NCBI GenBank assembly: GCA_021201235.1
Contig: JAJQFI010000020.1
Span: 204,256-268,255, forward strand
Reading direction: 5' to 3'
From: Oscillospiraceae bacterium
GTDB lineage: Bacteria > Bacillota > Clostridia > Oscillospirales > Ruminococcaceae
DNA length: 64,000 nt
Shown: positions 6,883 to 14,733 of the stretch, in pieces
Numbering within the stretch: position 1 is the first letter of the stretch
Layout of the letters: every line of letters begins with the position of its first letter
Program-made: the position numbers and the translations under genes
Notes under the pieces: generated by a model
Databases searched by the model: none
What the model was told of the DNA's origin: nothing
The model's input: only the letters and a program-made list of their open reading frames with translations

Positions 6883-8334
6883 TCAGCTGACCGTTTCCGC
6901 ATCGGGGTCGTATGCCGCGATGGATTCGTTCAACTGGTTGATGTAGTAATCAAGCTGTTCGTTATAGGTCTCCTTGAGCTGTGCCCAGGTTGTGGGCTCC
7001 TCGGAATATGCGTTGCCTTCGTAGCTGTAGAGAACCGCATAGAGCTTGTCGCCGTAGCCTTCGTAGTAGGTGATGACAACCTTGTCAATCTGGGTTGTGA
7101 GGTCGTAGCACTCATCCCACATCTCGAGCATTTCCTGAGTCCACATGTAGGTTTCCTCGAGCTGAATTCTGTCGATGTCGACAACAGTCGGGTCGAGAAC
7201 CTTGAATCTCATGCAAGCCGCCAGGAGCGCAACGCCCTCGGGGTTCGAAGCACCGTTGACTATGCAGTAGCCGTCGGCTGTCGATTCCATGTAGTAAATA
7301 CCGTCGCCATCGTCATCTCTGGGAAGCGGAACGAACATGACTTCGCCCTCTTCGATGTCGCCCCAGACAGCATTTACATTCTCAACCGTGTCGGTGAATT
7401 CGCTTGTCTCAGCGATGCAGAAGAGCTGAAGTCCTTCCTTGATACCGCCGCCGGAAACGCCGTTGCGGATTGACCAGCTCTTGTTCCAGAGCGGATATAC
7501 GCACTCGTTCTTGCCAAGGTTATAAAGAAGGTTCGCCGCTCGCTCAACGGCAGGTGAATCTATATTACTCTCAAACTGCTGTGTTTCGGTGTTATACTGG
7601 ATTATCATTTCGCCGCAGGAGTGCATCAGAGCAGCGCTGTAGTACCATCCGTCGAGGGCATATCTGTCCTCATCAACGTCGGAGAAGTCTTCGCACATCT
7701 CATAGAATGCGTCCCAGGTCCACTCGTCGTTCCAATAGAGCTCGGCGGGGTCGTCATAACCGAATTCTTCGATGACTCTTCTGTTGTAAACCACAACGTG
7801 ACCGAAAGCGTTATCATAAACGATGACATAGGGTCTGTCCTTGAGGGAATAGTAGTCATAGGCGAATTCCTTCTCGCCCTCCCAGAGCGGGTCGTCATAG
7901 TCTATGTATGTATCGACCGGCTGGAACATACCCTTGATACAGCTTGTCGGGAAGACCTCATTGCCGCCCGGGTAGAAGTCGGGTGAGCTTGAAGCCAAAA
8001 TAAGGTTTGCCAGTTCGTCAAAACGTGTATCCCAAGAGCACTCGTACCACTCGATAGAGCAGCCGTACTTCTCCTGGAACGTCCAATAGCCTGAATTGAT
8101 GATTTCATCGTCCGAATAGTTCTGCATATCGTCATACCATGCGAACCAGACGATGGTGGTATTTGCCGCAGATGTCTCTTCAACAGTCGGAAGATAAACG
8201 CCCGCCGCATTGAGGATAGCCTCGGCATCCTGCGTAGCGAAAGTAAGCTGAACTACCTCTTTATTTGCACTGCCGCAACCGACCAAAGAAATAATCAGGA
8301 TTCCGGCAAGAAGGAGTGCAATCACCTTCTTCAT
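6883..8334 (-). CDS. Extracellular solute-binding lipoprotein (ABC-type, family 1-like), paralogue A
   Basis: A 483-residue secreted lipoprotein. The signal MKKVIALLLAGILIISLVGC ends in a lipobox Cys near residue 20. The mature part resembles family 1 (sugar/oligosaccharide) ABC substrate-binding proteins, with many aromatic and acidic residues (WFAWYDD, EWTWDAFYEM, NPEGVALLAACMRFKVLDP). No permease or ATPase gene adjoins it, so the transporter, if any, is elsewhere. ATG 8334 was chosen because GGAGGTG lies just upstream and the signal peptide starts there. It is clearly paralogous to the next gene and to the broken copy at 29.4 kb. Confidence 0.85.
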   Translation of the reverse strand: MKKVIALLLAGILIISLVGCGSANKEVVQLTFATQDAEAILNAAGVYLPTVEETSAANTTIVWFAWYDDMQNYSDDEIINSGYWTFQEKYGCSIEWYECSWDTRFDELANLILASSSPDFYPGGNEVFPTSCIKGMFQPVDTYIDYDDPLWEGEKEFAYDYYSLKDRPYVIVYDNAFGHVVVYNRRVIEEFGYDDPAELYWNDEWTWDAFYEMCEDFSDVDEDRYALDGWYYSAALMHSCGEMIIQYNTETQQFESNIDSPAVERAANLLYNLGKNECVYPLWNKSWSIRNGVSGGGIKEGLQLFCIAETSEFTDTVENVNAVWGDIEEGEVMFVPLPRDDDGDGIYYMESTADGYCIVNGASNPEGVALLAACMRFKVLDPTVVDIDRIQLEETYMWTQEMLEMWDECYDLTTQIDKVVITYYEGYGDKLYAVLYSYEGNAYSEEPTTWAQLKETYNEQLDYYINQLNESIAAYDPDAETVS

Positions 8335-8361
8335 TACAGCACCTCCAAAAAAGAATTTTGC

Positions 8362-8492
8362 CAAATAGCTTGCATAAAAAGCTTGTCTAAAAAAGCTTGC
8401 TTTTTTATTAAAAGCTTGCCTTTTTATTATACACCTTTTCACATACAAATTCAATTCAGCATAATAGACAATTAACGGGGGTTGATTTTGTG
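8362..8492 (-). promoter_or_regulatory. Promoter and repeats upstream of paralogue A
   Basis: Minus strand TTGAAT, 17 bp, TATAAT (8426-8454). Four copies of a CAAGCTTTTT-like motif lie between promoter and gene (8362-8425). A conserved block (complement of GGTTGATTTTGTGC, 8480-8492) lies upstream of the -35 and recurs before paralogue B. Confidence 0.6.
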
Positions 8493-8509
8493 CAACATTC
8501 ACAACTAAC

Positions 8510-8533
8510 AAAAAACCACCCTTTCGGGTGGCT
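8510..8533 (-). terminator. Terminator of paralogue B
   Basis: Minus strand GCCACCC-GAAA-GGGTGG followed by a T run, about 75 bp after the stop at 8607. Confidence 0.8.
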
Positions 8534-8573
8534 TTTCTCATACTAAGCGGTTTTTGCGGAATTATTTATTACT

Positions 8574-8612
8574 TATCCGGGATAGGCTACTATCCGGGAT
8601 AGGCTACTATCC
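8574..8612. repeat. Tandem 17-bp palindromic repeat at the gene end
   Basis: TATCCGGGATAGGCTAC occurs twice in tandem (8574-8590, 8591-8607) plus a partial third. Each unit contains the dyad CTATCC/GGGATAG. The second copy touches the TAG stop of paralogue B. Confidence 0.8.
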
Positions 8613-10064
8613 TTCGTAGTCATTCATCTGATACGGGTCGTAGGATTCAATCTGGGCGTTCAGCTCGGCTACATAGTATTCAAGCTGTTCGTTATAGGCT
8701 TCCTTGACCTGTGCCCATGTGGAGGCGTCGGAGGAGTCTGCGATTGATTCGTATTTCTCGGTTACAGCCTGAAGCTTGTCGCCGAGACCGGAATCGTAGA
8801 CAACGATTACATTTTCGTTTGAGGTTGCAAGCCTGTAGCACTCGTCATACATATCAAGCATTTCCTGAGTCCAGAGGTAGGTTTCCTCGAGCTGAATACG
8901 GTCAATAGAGATAACTGTCGGGTCGAGAACCTTGAATCTCATGCAAGCCGCCAGAAGAGCTACGCCTTCGGGGTTCGATGCACCCTGAACTATGCAATAG
9001 CCGAAGGATACGGACTCGGTGTAGTAATATCCGTCGCCGTCGTCATCTCTGGGAAGCGGAACGAACATGACTTCGCCCTCACTGACATCTCCGAATACGG
9101 CACTGATTTCGGAAACGGGTCCGGTGAATACCCAAGAACCACGGATATAGAAGAGAAGAAGTCCTTCCTTCATGCCGCCGCCTTCGGTGCTGTTACGGAT
9201 ACTCCATGAGTTGTTCCATCTCGGATAGATGCAGTCGTTCTTGTTGAGATCATAAAGAAGCTGTGCCGCACGCTCGATAGCCGCGGAATCAAAGTTGGTC
9301 TCATACTGCTGAGTCTCGGTGTTATAAACAATCAGCGTCTCGCCGCAGGAGTGCATGATACCGTGGTTATAGCCCCATCCGTCGAGAGCATATCTGTCCT
9401 CGTCGGGATCACTGAAGTCAACGCACATCTCATAGAATACGTCCCAGGTCCACTCGTTGTTGTAGTAGAGCTCGGCGGGGTCATCATAGCCCCACTCTTC
9501 CATTACTCTGCGGTTATAGCAAACAACGTTATCGAATGTGTTGTCAAAAACGATTATATAAGGTCTGTCCTTGATTGAGAAGTAGTTATAAGCATACTCT
9601 TTTTCGTCAGCCCAGAGAGGGTCGTCATAATCTATATAGTCGTCAACGGGGACAAACATACCCTTGATACATCTTGTCGGGAAGACCTCATTGTCGCCCG
9701 GGTAGAAGTCGGGTGAGCTTGAAGCCAAAATAAGGTTTGCCAGTTCGTCAAAACGTGTATTCCAAGAGCACTCGTACCACTCGATAGAGCAGCCGTACTT
9801 CTCCTGGAAGGTCCAATAGCCGGAATTGATGATTTCGTCTTCCGAGTAGTTCTGCATGCCATCATACCAGGCAAACCATCTTATTGTGGAGCCTGCCGCC
9901 GCTGTTTCCTCCACGTCGGGAAGATAAACGCCCGCCGCATTGAGGATAGCCTCAGCGTCCTGAGTAGCAAATGTAAGCTGAACAACTTCACGGGATGAGC
10001 TACCGCATCCAACCAAAGCCATAATCATTAGCCCTGCCATAAGCATTGCGATGATTCTTTTCAT
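8607..10064 (-). CDS. Extracellular solute-binding lipoprotein, paralogue B
   Basis: A 485-residue paralogue of the preceding gene with the same layout: lipoprotein signal MKRIIAMLMAGLMIMALVGC, then a substrate-binding fold with near-identical blocks (DAEAILNAAGVYLP, ILASSSPDFYPG, GYDDPAELY, FVPLPRDDDGDG). ATG 10064 has GGAGGTG upstream. Its promoter and upstream block match those of paralogue A, so the two are probably co-regulated although transcribed separately. The stop is TAG followed directly by a second TAG. The ligand is unknown. Confidence 0.85.
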   Translation of the reverse strand: MKRIIAMLMAGLMIMALVGCGSSSREVVQLTFATQDAEAILNAAGVYLPDVEETAAAGSTIRWFAWYDGMQNYSEDEIINSGYWTFQEKYGCSIEWYECSWNTRFDELANLILASSSPDFYPGDNEVFPTRCIKGMFVPVDDYIDYDDPLWADEKEYAYNYFSIKDRPYIIVFDNTFDNVVCYNRRVMEEWGYDDPAELYYNNEWTWDVFYEMCVDFSDPDEDRYALDGWGYNHGIMHSCGETLIVYNTETQQYETNFDSAAIERAAQLLYDLNKNDCIYPRWNNSWSIRNSTEGGGMKEGLLLFYIRGSWVFTGPVSEISAVFGDVSEGEVMFVPLPRDDDGDGYYYTESVSFGYCIVQGASNPEGVALLAACMRFKVLDPTVISIDRIQLEETYLWTQEMLDMYDECYRLATSNENVIVVYDSGLGDKLQAVTEKYESIADSSDASTWAQVKEAYNEQLEYYVAELNAQIESYDPYQMNDYEG

Positions 10065-10117
10065 TACATCACCTCCTGAATACCTGTGTTTCAAGTATAT
10101 ATTTTTGGTGTTCTTTA

Positions 10118-10185
10118 ATTATACACCTTTTTCACACCGATTTCAACTTGTCATTCTGCACAATATATGGCGGTTGATTTTGTAC
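10118..10185 (-). promoter_or_regulatory. Promoter and conserved upstream block of paralogue B
   Basis: Minus strand TTGAAA, 17 bp, TATAAT (10118-10146), with spacer and flanks nearly identical to paralogue A (…GTGAAAAAGGTG). The shared block GGTTGATTTTGTAC (plus strand) sits at 10172-10185. Confidence 0.65.
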
Positions 10186-10278
10186 ATAATGTCCAAGTGG
10201 AAAATCGCGGGCGGTCTGCTAGCTTGCTAGCTGTATATCCAGCCCCTACAGATTTCCAAACTGTAACCCCAGTGTAAC

Positions 10279-10307
10279 TTGACAATTTCGCCGTCTTAGA
10301 GTAATAT
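10279..10307 (+). promoter_or_regulatory. Promoter of glmM-glmS
   Basis: TTGACA (10279-10284), 17 bp, TAATAT (10302-10307), 35 bp before ATG. A second TATAAT at 10310 lacks a well-spaced -35. Confidence 0.65.
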
Positions 10308-10342
10308 ATTATAATAGCATTTCTTTAATAAGGGGACTTGGT

Positions 10343-11719
10343 ATGTCAAGATATTTCGGAACCGATGGGTTTCGCGGCGAGGCTAACGTCGGTCTGACGG
10401 CGGAGCACGCCTTCAAAGTAGGAAGATTCCTCGGGTGGTATTATTCGGAGCTCAGAAAAAGAGCCGGCGATAACTCCCCCGCTAAAATAGTCATAGGAAA
10501 AGACACCCGGCGCTCGAGCTATATGTTTGAATATTCGCTTGTCGGCGGATTGGTTGCTTCGGGTGCCGACGCATATTTACTCCACGTCACGACGACCCCG
10601 TCGGTGGCATATATCGTCGGGAGGGAGGATTTCGACTGCGGAATCATGATTTCCGCAAGCCACAACCCCTATTACGACAACGGCATCAAGCTCATCGGCT
10701 CGAGGGGCGAAAAGATGGACGAGGAGGTTATAAGCCTCGTTGAGGATTACCTCGACGGGAAGCTCAATGTTTTCGGGGAAGATTTCCCCGAGATCCCGTT
10801 CGCACATAAAGAGCAAATCGGCAGAACCGTCGACTATATCGAGGGCAGGAACCGCTACATAGGATATCTTATTTCGCTTGGGATGTTCTCGTTCCGTGGC
10901 GTCAAGGTCGGGCTCGACTGTGCCAACGGCACGAGCTGGCATATTGCCAAGGCTGTTTTTGACGCTCTCGGCGCCAAGACCTATGCCATCAACACCGAGC
11001 CGAACGGGTTTAATATAAACGATAACGCCGGTTCAACCCATATTGAAGCTCTCAGGAAGCATGTTTTAGAGAACCATCTCGACGTCGGCTTTGCCTATGA
11101 CGGCGATGCGGACAGGTGCATAGCTGTCGACGAGAAGGGCGAGGTCGTCACCGGCGACCACATCCTCTATATCTGCGGAAAATACATGCGCTCACGCGGC
11201 GAGCTCGAAAACAACACTGTTGTCACGACGGTTATGTCTAACCTCGGGCTCTACAAGGCTTTTGACCGCGAGGGCATCGACTATGCCAAGACCGCAGTCG
11301 GCGACAAGTATGTATACGAATACATGAGTGCTAACGGTTGCAGGCTCGGCGGCGAGCAGTCGGGGCACATCATCTTCTCGAAATACGCCGGCACCGGCGA
11401 CGGAATCCTGACGAGCTTAAAGCTCATGGAGGTCATGCTTTCCGAGAAGAAGACGCTCTCTCAGCTCTGCGAGGGCTTGCAAATTTACCCGCAGGTATTG
11501 GTAAACGTGAAGGTAAGCGATAAAGAGGCTACTCTGAATAATCCCAAAGTCAAAGAGGCAATAGAAAAAGCCTCAGAAGCACTTGGCGATTCGGGAAGAA
11601 TTTTGGTGAGAGCTTCCGGCACAGAGCCCTTGGTCAGGGTAATGGCGGAAGCGGAAACAGAGGAGCTTTGTAAAAAGTATACTGACAGCATAGTTGAGGT
11701 TATCAACAAAGGAGGCTAA
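10343..11719 (+). CDS. glmM: Phosphoglucosamine mutase
   Basis: A 458-residue alpha-D-phosphohexomutase that converts glucosamine-6-phosphate to glucosamine-1-phosphate for UDP-GlcNAc and peptidoglycan synthesis. It starts with SRYFGTDGFRGEAN, has the phosphoserine loop ISASHNP (Ser106), the metal loop YDGDADRC and the C-terminal phosphate-binding RASGTEPLVRVM. The length is standard. The gene is 3 bp from glmS, so two consecutive steps of amino-sugar synthesis are co-transcribed. Confidence 0.97.
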   Translation: MSRYFGTDGFRGEANVGLTAEHAFKVGRFLGWYYSELRKRAGDNSPAKIVIGKDTRRSSYMFEYSLVGGLVASGADAYLLHVTTTPSVAYIVGREDFDCGIMISASHNPYYDNGIKLIGSRGEKMDEEVISLVEDYLDGKLNVFGEDFPEIPFAHKEQIGRTVDYIEGRNRYIGYLISLGMFSFRGVKVGLDCANGTSWHIAKAVFDALGAKTYAINTEPNGFNINDNAGSTHIEALRKHVLENHLDVGFAYDGDADRCIAVDEKGEVVTGDHILYICGKYMRSRGELENNTVVTTVMSNLGLYKAFDREGIDYAKTAVGDKYVYEYMSANGCRLGGEQSGHIIFSKYAGTGDGILTSLKLMEVMLSEKKTLSQLCEGLQIYPQVLVNVKVSDKEATLNNPKVKEAIEKASEALGDSGRILVRASGTEPLVRVMAEAETEELCKKYTDSIVEVINKGG

Positions 11720-11722
11720 ATT

Positions 11723-13561
11723 ATGTGTGGTATTGTCGGATATTCGGGGAAGAATCAGGCGGCGCCGATACTGTTGGATGGGCTTTCGAGGCTAGAATAC
11801 AGGGGCTACGACTCCGCAGGAATCGCTGTCCGTGACGGCGACGGCGAAATCAAGGTCGTCAAGGCAAAGGGCAGGCTGGCGGTTCTTGCTGAAAAGACCG
11901 ACGGCGGCAAGGCTCTTTCGGGCACATGCGGCGTCGGGCACACAAGATGGGCAACCCATGGGGCACCCTCCGAGATAAACGCTCATCCCCACCGCTCGGA
12001 CGACGGCAACGTTGTCGGAATCCACAACGGAATCATCGAGAACTATAAAGAGCTCAAGGAGCTTCTCGAGAAGAACGGCTACAGCTTCTATTCCTCGACC
12101 GACACCGAGGTCGCCATCAAGCTGATAGACTACTATTATAAGAAGGGCTCAGGCACGCCGATTGATGCCCTGACCCGTGCCATGACGAGAATTTCCGGCT
12201 CCTATGCCTTTGCGGTGATGTTCAAGGACTTCCCCGACGAGATTTTTGCCGCCCGCAAGGACAGCCCGATAATCGTCGGCGTGGGCGGCGACGAGTCCTA
12301 TCTTGCGTCCGACGTCCCGGCTATTCTCAAATACACCCGAAGCGTTTACTATATCGGCAACTACGAGATTGCGCACCTCTCAGGCGGAAGCGTTGAGTTT
12401 TACAACATCGACGGTGAAAAGATTGAGAAAGAGCCGAGCGAGATAAAATGGGATGCCGCAACCGCCGAAAGAGCCGGTTACGAGCACTTCATGATTAAGG
12501 AAATCCACGAACAGCCGGAAGCAGTGAAGAACACGCTTTCCTCGGTCATTCACGACGGAAAAATAGACTTAAGCCCGGTCGGGATTTCGGACGAGGAGCT
12601 TAGGTCCATCAGTCAGATTTACATAGTTGCGTGCGGCTCGGCTTACCATGTCGGTGCAGTCATGCAGTACGTCATAGAAGACCTGGCGGAAATCCCCGTA
12701 AGAGTTGAACTCGCTTCGGAATTCAGATACCGCAATCCGGTGCTCGACAAGAACGGGCTTTGCATCATCATCAGCCAGTCGGGCGAAACAGCGGACAGCC
12801 TGGCGGCGCTCCGTGAAGCGAAAAGCCGTGAACTTAAGACCCTTGCGATAGTAAACGTCGTCGGAAGCTCGATAGCAAGAGAAGCGGACAACGTCTTCTA
12901 TACCCTCGCTGGTCCCGAAATCGCCGTCGCAACGACTAAGGCATATTCGGCACAGCTCGCCGCGGGATACACCTTCGCGGTTCAGCTCGCCTATGTCTTG
13001 GGCAAGCTTGACGAAGCGAAGTATGAAGATTTGATTTCAGAGCTCCTGACGCTTCCCGAAAAGATTGGGAAGATACTTGAGGATAAAGAGCGCCTGCAGT
13101 GGTTCGCCGCAAAACAGGCTTCATCAACGGACATATTCTTCATCGGGCGCGGCATCGACTATGCCATCAGCCTCGAGGGAAGCCTCAAGATGAAGGAGAT
13201 TTCCTATATCCATTCCGAGTCCTATGCCGCCGGCGAGCTCAAGCACGGCGCAATCAGCCTCATCGAGGACGGAACTCTCGTTGTCGGTTGCCTGACACAG
13301 AGCGAGCTCTACGAGAAGACGGTCAGCAACATGGTCGAGTGCCAGAGCCGTGGGGCATACCTCATGGCGGTGACGACCGACGGCAACTATAACACCGAGG
13401 ACATAGCCGACTTCACAGTCTATATTCCCGAGACGGATTCCCACTTCGCGGCGTCTCTCGCCGTAATCCCACTGCAACTGATGAGCTATTATGTCTCATT
13501 GGCGAAGGGATTGGATGTGGATAAGCCGAGGAACTTAGCAAAAAGCGTAACAGTTGAGTAA
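11723..13561 (+). CDS. glmS: Glutamine-fructose-6-phosphate aminotransferase (isomerizing)
   Basis: A 612-residue enzyme that makes glucosamine-6-phosphate from fructose-6-phosphate and glutamine. The mature N-terminal Cys of MCGIVGYSG is the glutaminase nucleophile. The Ntn domain (about 1-240) has GVGHTRWATHG; two SIS sugar-isomerase domains follow (about 285-420 and 460-590), and the end DKPRNLAKSVTVE is characteristic. With only 3 bp to glmM there is no room for a glmS ribozyme; control must lie upstream of glmM or be enzymatic. Confidence 0.97.
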   Translation: MCGIVGYSGKNQAAPILLDGLSRLEYRGYDSAGIAVRDGDGEIKVVKAKGRLAVLAEKTDGGKALSGTCGVGHTRWATHGAPSEINAHPHRSDDGNVVGIHNGIIENYKELKELLEKNGYSFYSSTDTEVAIKLIDYYYKKGSGTPIDALTRAMTRISGSYAFAVMFKDFPDEIFAARKDSPIIVGVGGDESYLASDVPAILKYTRSVYYIGNYEIAHLSGGSVEFYNIDGEKIEKEPSEIKWDAATAERAGYEHFMIKEIHEQPEAVKNTLSSVIHDGKIDLSPVGISDEELRSISQIYIVACGSAYHVGAVMQYVIEDLAEIPVRVELASEFRYRNPVLDKNGLCIIISQSGETADSLAALREAKSRELKTLAIVNVVGSSIAREADNVFYTLAGPEIAVATTKAYSAQLAAGYTFAVQLAYVLGKLDEAKYEDLISELLTLPEKIGKILEDKERLQWFAAKQASSTDIFFIGRGIDYAISLEGSLKMKEISYIHSESYAAGELKHGAISLIEDGTLVVGCLTQSELYEKTVSNMVECQSRGAYLMAVTTDGNYNTEDIADFTVYIPETDSHFAASLAVIPLQLMSYYVSLAKGLDVDKPRNLAKSVTVE

Positions 13562-13564
13562 AAT

Positions 13565-13597
13565 ATAAGAGCGACCGGTTGGGTCGCTCTTATTTGT
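13565..13597. terminator. Bidirectional terminator after glmS
   Basis: ATAAGAGCGACC / GGTCGCTCTTAT with a GGTTG loop, between the convergent glmS and the methyltransferase gene. Confidence 0.85.
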
Positions 13598-13599
13598 TA

Positions 13600-14715
13600 T
13601 CAGGTATAGTATTGATACAGCCAGCACCTTATCATCCCATTATACAGCTTGCGTCTCTTATCGGCTTTTTTGCCGAAGAGGCGTTCGAATTCTTCGTGCG
13701 GGGAGATGATGTAGCAGGGGTGCTCCTTCGATGGGGTGAGGACCTGTCCCATCACTTTATAGAGCTCCTCGGCTTCCTTGAGCTCGAGGAGGCGCTCACC
13801 ATAGGGCGGGTTGCAGACGGTGATGGTGCCGTCCTTCGGTTTGAAGCTCTTTATGTCGGCTTTCGTCGCCTTGATATACTCTCCCACTCCCGCAAACTTG
13901 GAGTTCTGAAGTGTGAGAGCTACTGCCCGTTCGTCAATGTCCGAGCCGGCACCGGTGAAGCCGCCGGTCATGTTCGCCTGCTCACAGGCGAGCTCCCGCT
14001 CGGTCTTCCAGATGCTTTTGGGGACGCTTTCCCAGCTTTCGGCGGAGAAGTGGCGCATAAGCCCCGGGGCGATTCTCATCGACTTGTATGCCGATTCAAT
14101 AAGAAGCGTTCCGCTTCCGCACATCGGGTCGACGACCTGACTGCCGGTCTTGACACGGGCAAAGTCGGCGATTGCGGCGGCGAGGGTTTCTTTTATCGGA
14201 GCCTCGTTTGCCTCTTTGCGATACCCGCGCTTGTGGAGCCCAATTCCGGAGGTGTCGAGGTAAATCGTGCACCTGTCCTTATAGATATAAAACTGAATCT
14301 GGTGGAGGGCGCCCGTTTCCTCGAAGCGCTCGATGCCGTATTTTTTTGAGAGGCGGACAACCGCCGCTTTTTTTATTATCGACTGGCAATTGGGGATGCT
14401 GTGGAGCTGGGAATTGAGCGAGCTTCCCTTGACGGGGAAGCGGTCAAGCTTTCCGATAAAGTTCTCGAACGGCAGGGCTTTTACGCCCTGAAATAGCTGT
14501 TCAAAGGTCTTCGCCTCGAAGCTTCCGAGCTCAATCATTACTCGCTCGGCTGTCGACAGCCTTATGTTCGCACGGGCTAACATATTTATGTCGCCGTCGA
14601 AGGAGATTCTGCCGTCGGAAACGGCTAAGTTCTCTCCCCCAATTCTCTTAATCTCAAAGGACAACACGCTTTCCACGCCGAAAAGGCAGGGACAGCAGTA
14701 TCTTATCCCATCCAT
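13600..14715 (-). CDS. THUMP-type class I SAM-dependent RNA methyltransferase (RlmL/YpsC family)
   Basis: A 371-residue protein. The N-terminal half (about 1-165) matches the THUMP-containing RNA-binding region of the RlmL/YpsC group. The catalytic half has the SAM motif VVDPMCGSGTLLIE (about 212) and the N6/N2-adenine or guanine methylase motif NPPYGERL (about 300). It likely modifies 23S rRNA, but the exact base cannot be told. ATG 14715 has GAGGTG close upstream. It lies 18 bp after the PBP stop on the same strand, so both may share a message. Confidence 0.85.
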   Translation of the reverse strand: MDGIRYCCPCLFGVESVLSFEIKRIGGENLAVSDGRISFDGDINMLARANIRLSTAERVMIELGSFEAKTFEQLFQGVKALPFENFIGKLDRFPVKGSSLNSQLHSIPNCQSIIKKAAVVRLSKKYGIERFEETGALHQIQFYIYKDRCTIYLDTSGIGLHKRGYRKEANEAPIKETLAAAIADFARVKTGSQVVDPMCGSGTLLIESAYKSMRIAPGLMRHFSAESWESVPKSIWKTERELACEQANMTGGFTGAGSDIDERAVALTLQNSKFAGVGEYIKATKADIKSFKPKDGTITVCNPPYGERLLELKEAEELYKVMGQVLTPSKEHPCYIISPHEEFERLFGKKADKRRKLYNGMIRCWLYQYYT

Positions 14716-14733
14716 CAGAACACCTCAAATGCT

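Noticed and set aside
8574..8612. Possible CRISPR repeat
   Set aside because: Only two direct 17-bp units with no spacers and no cas genes in the window.
11717..11725. glmS ribozyme between glmM and glmS
   Set aside because: The gap is 3 bp, too short to hold the ribozyme.
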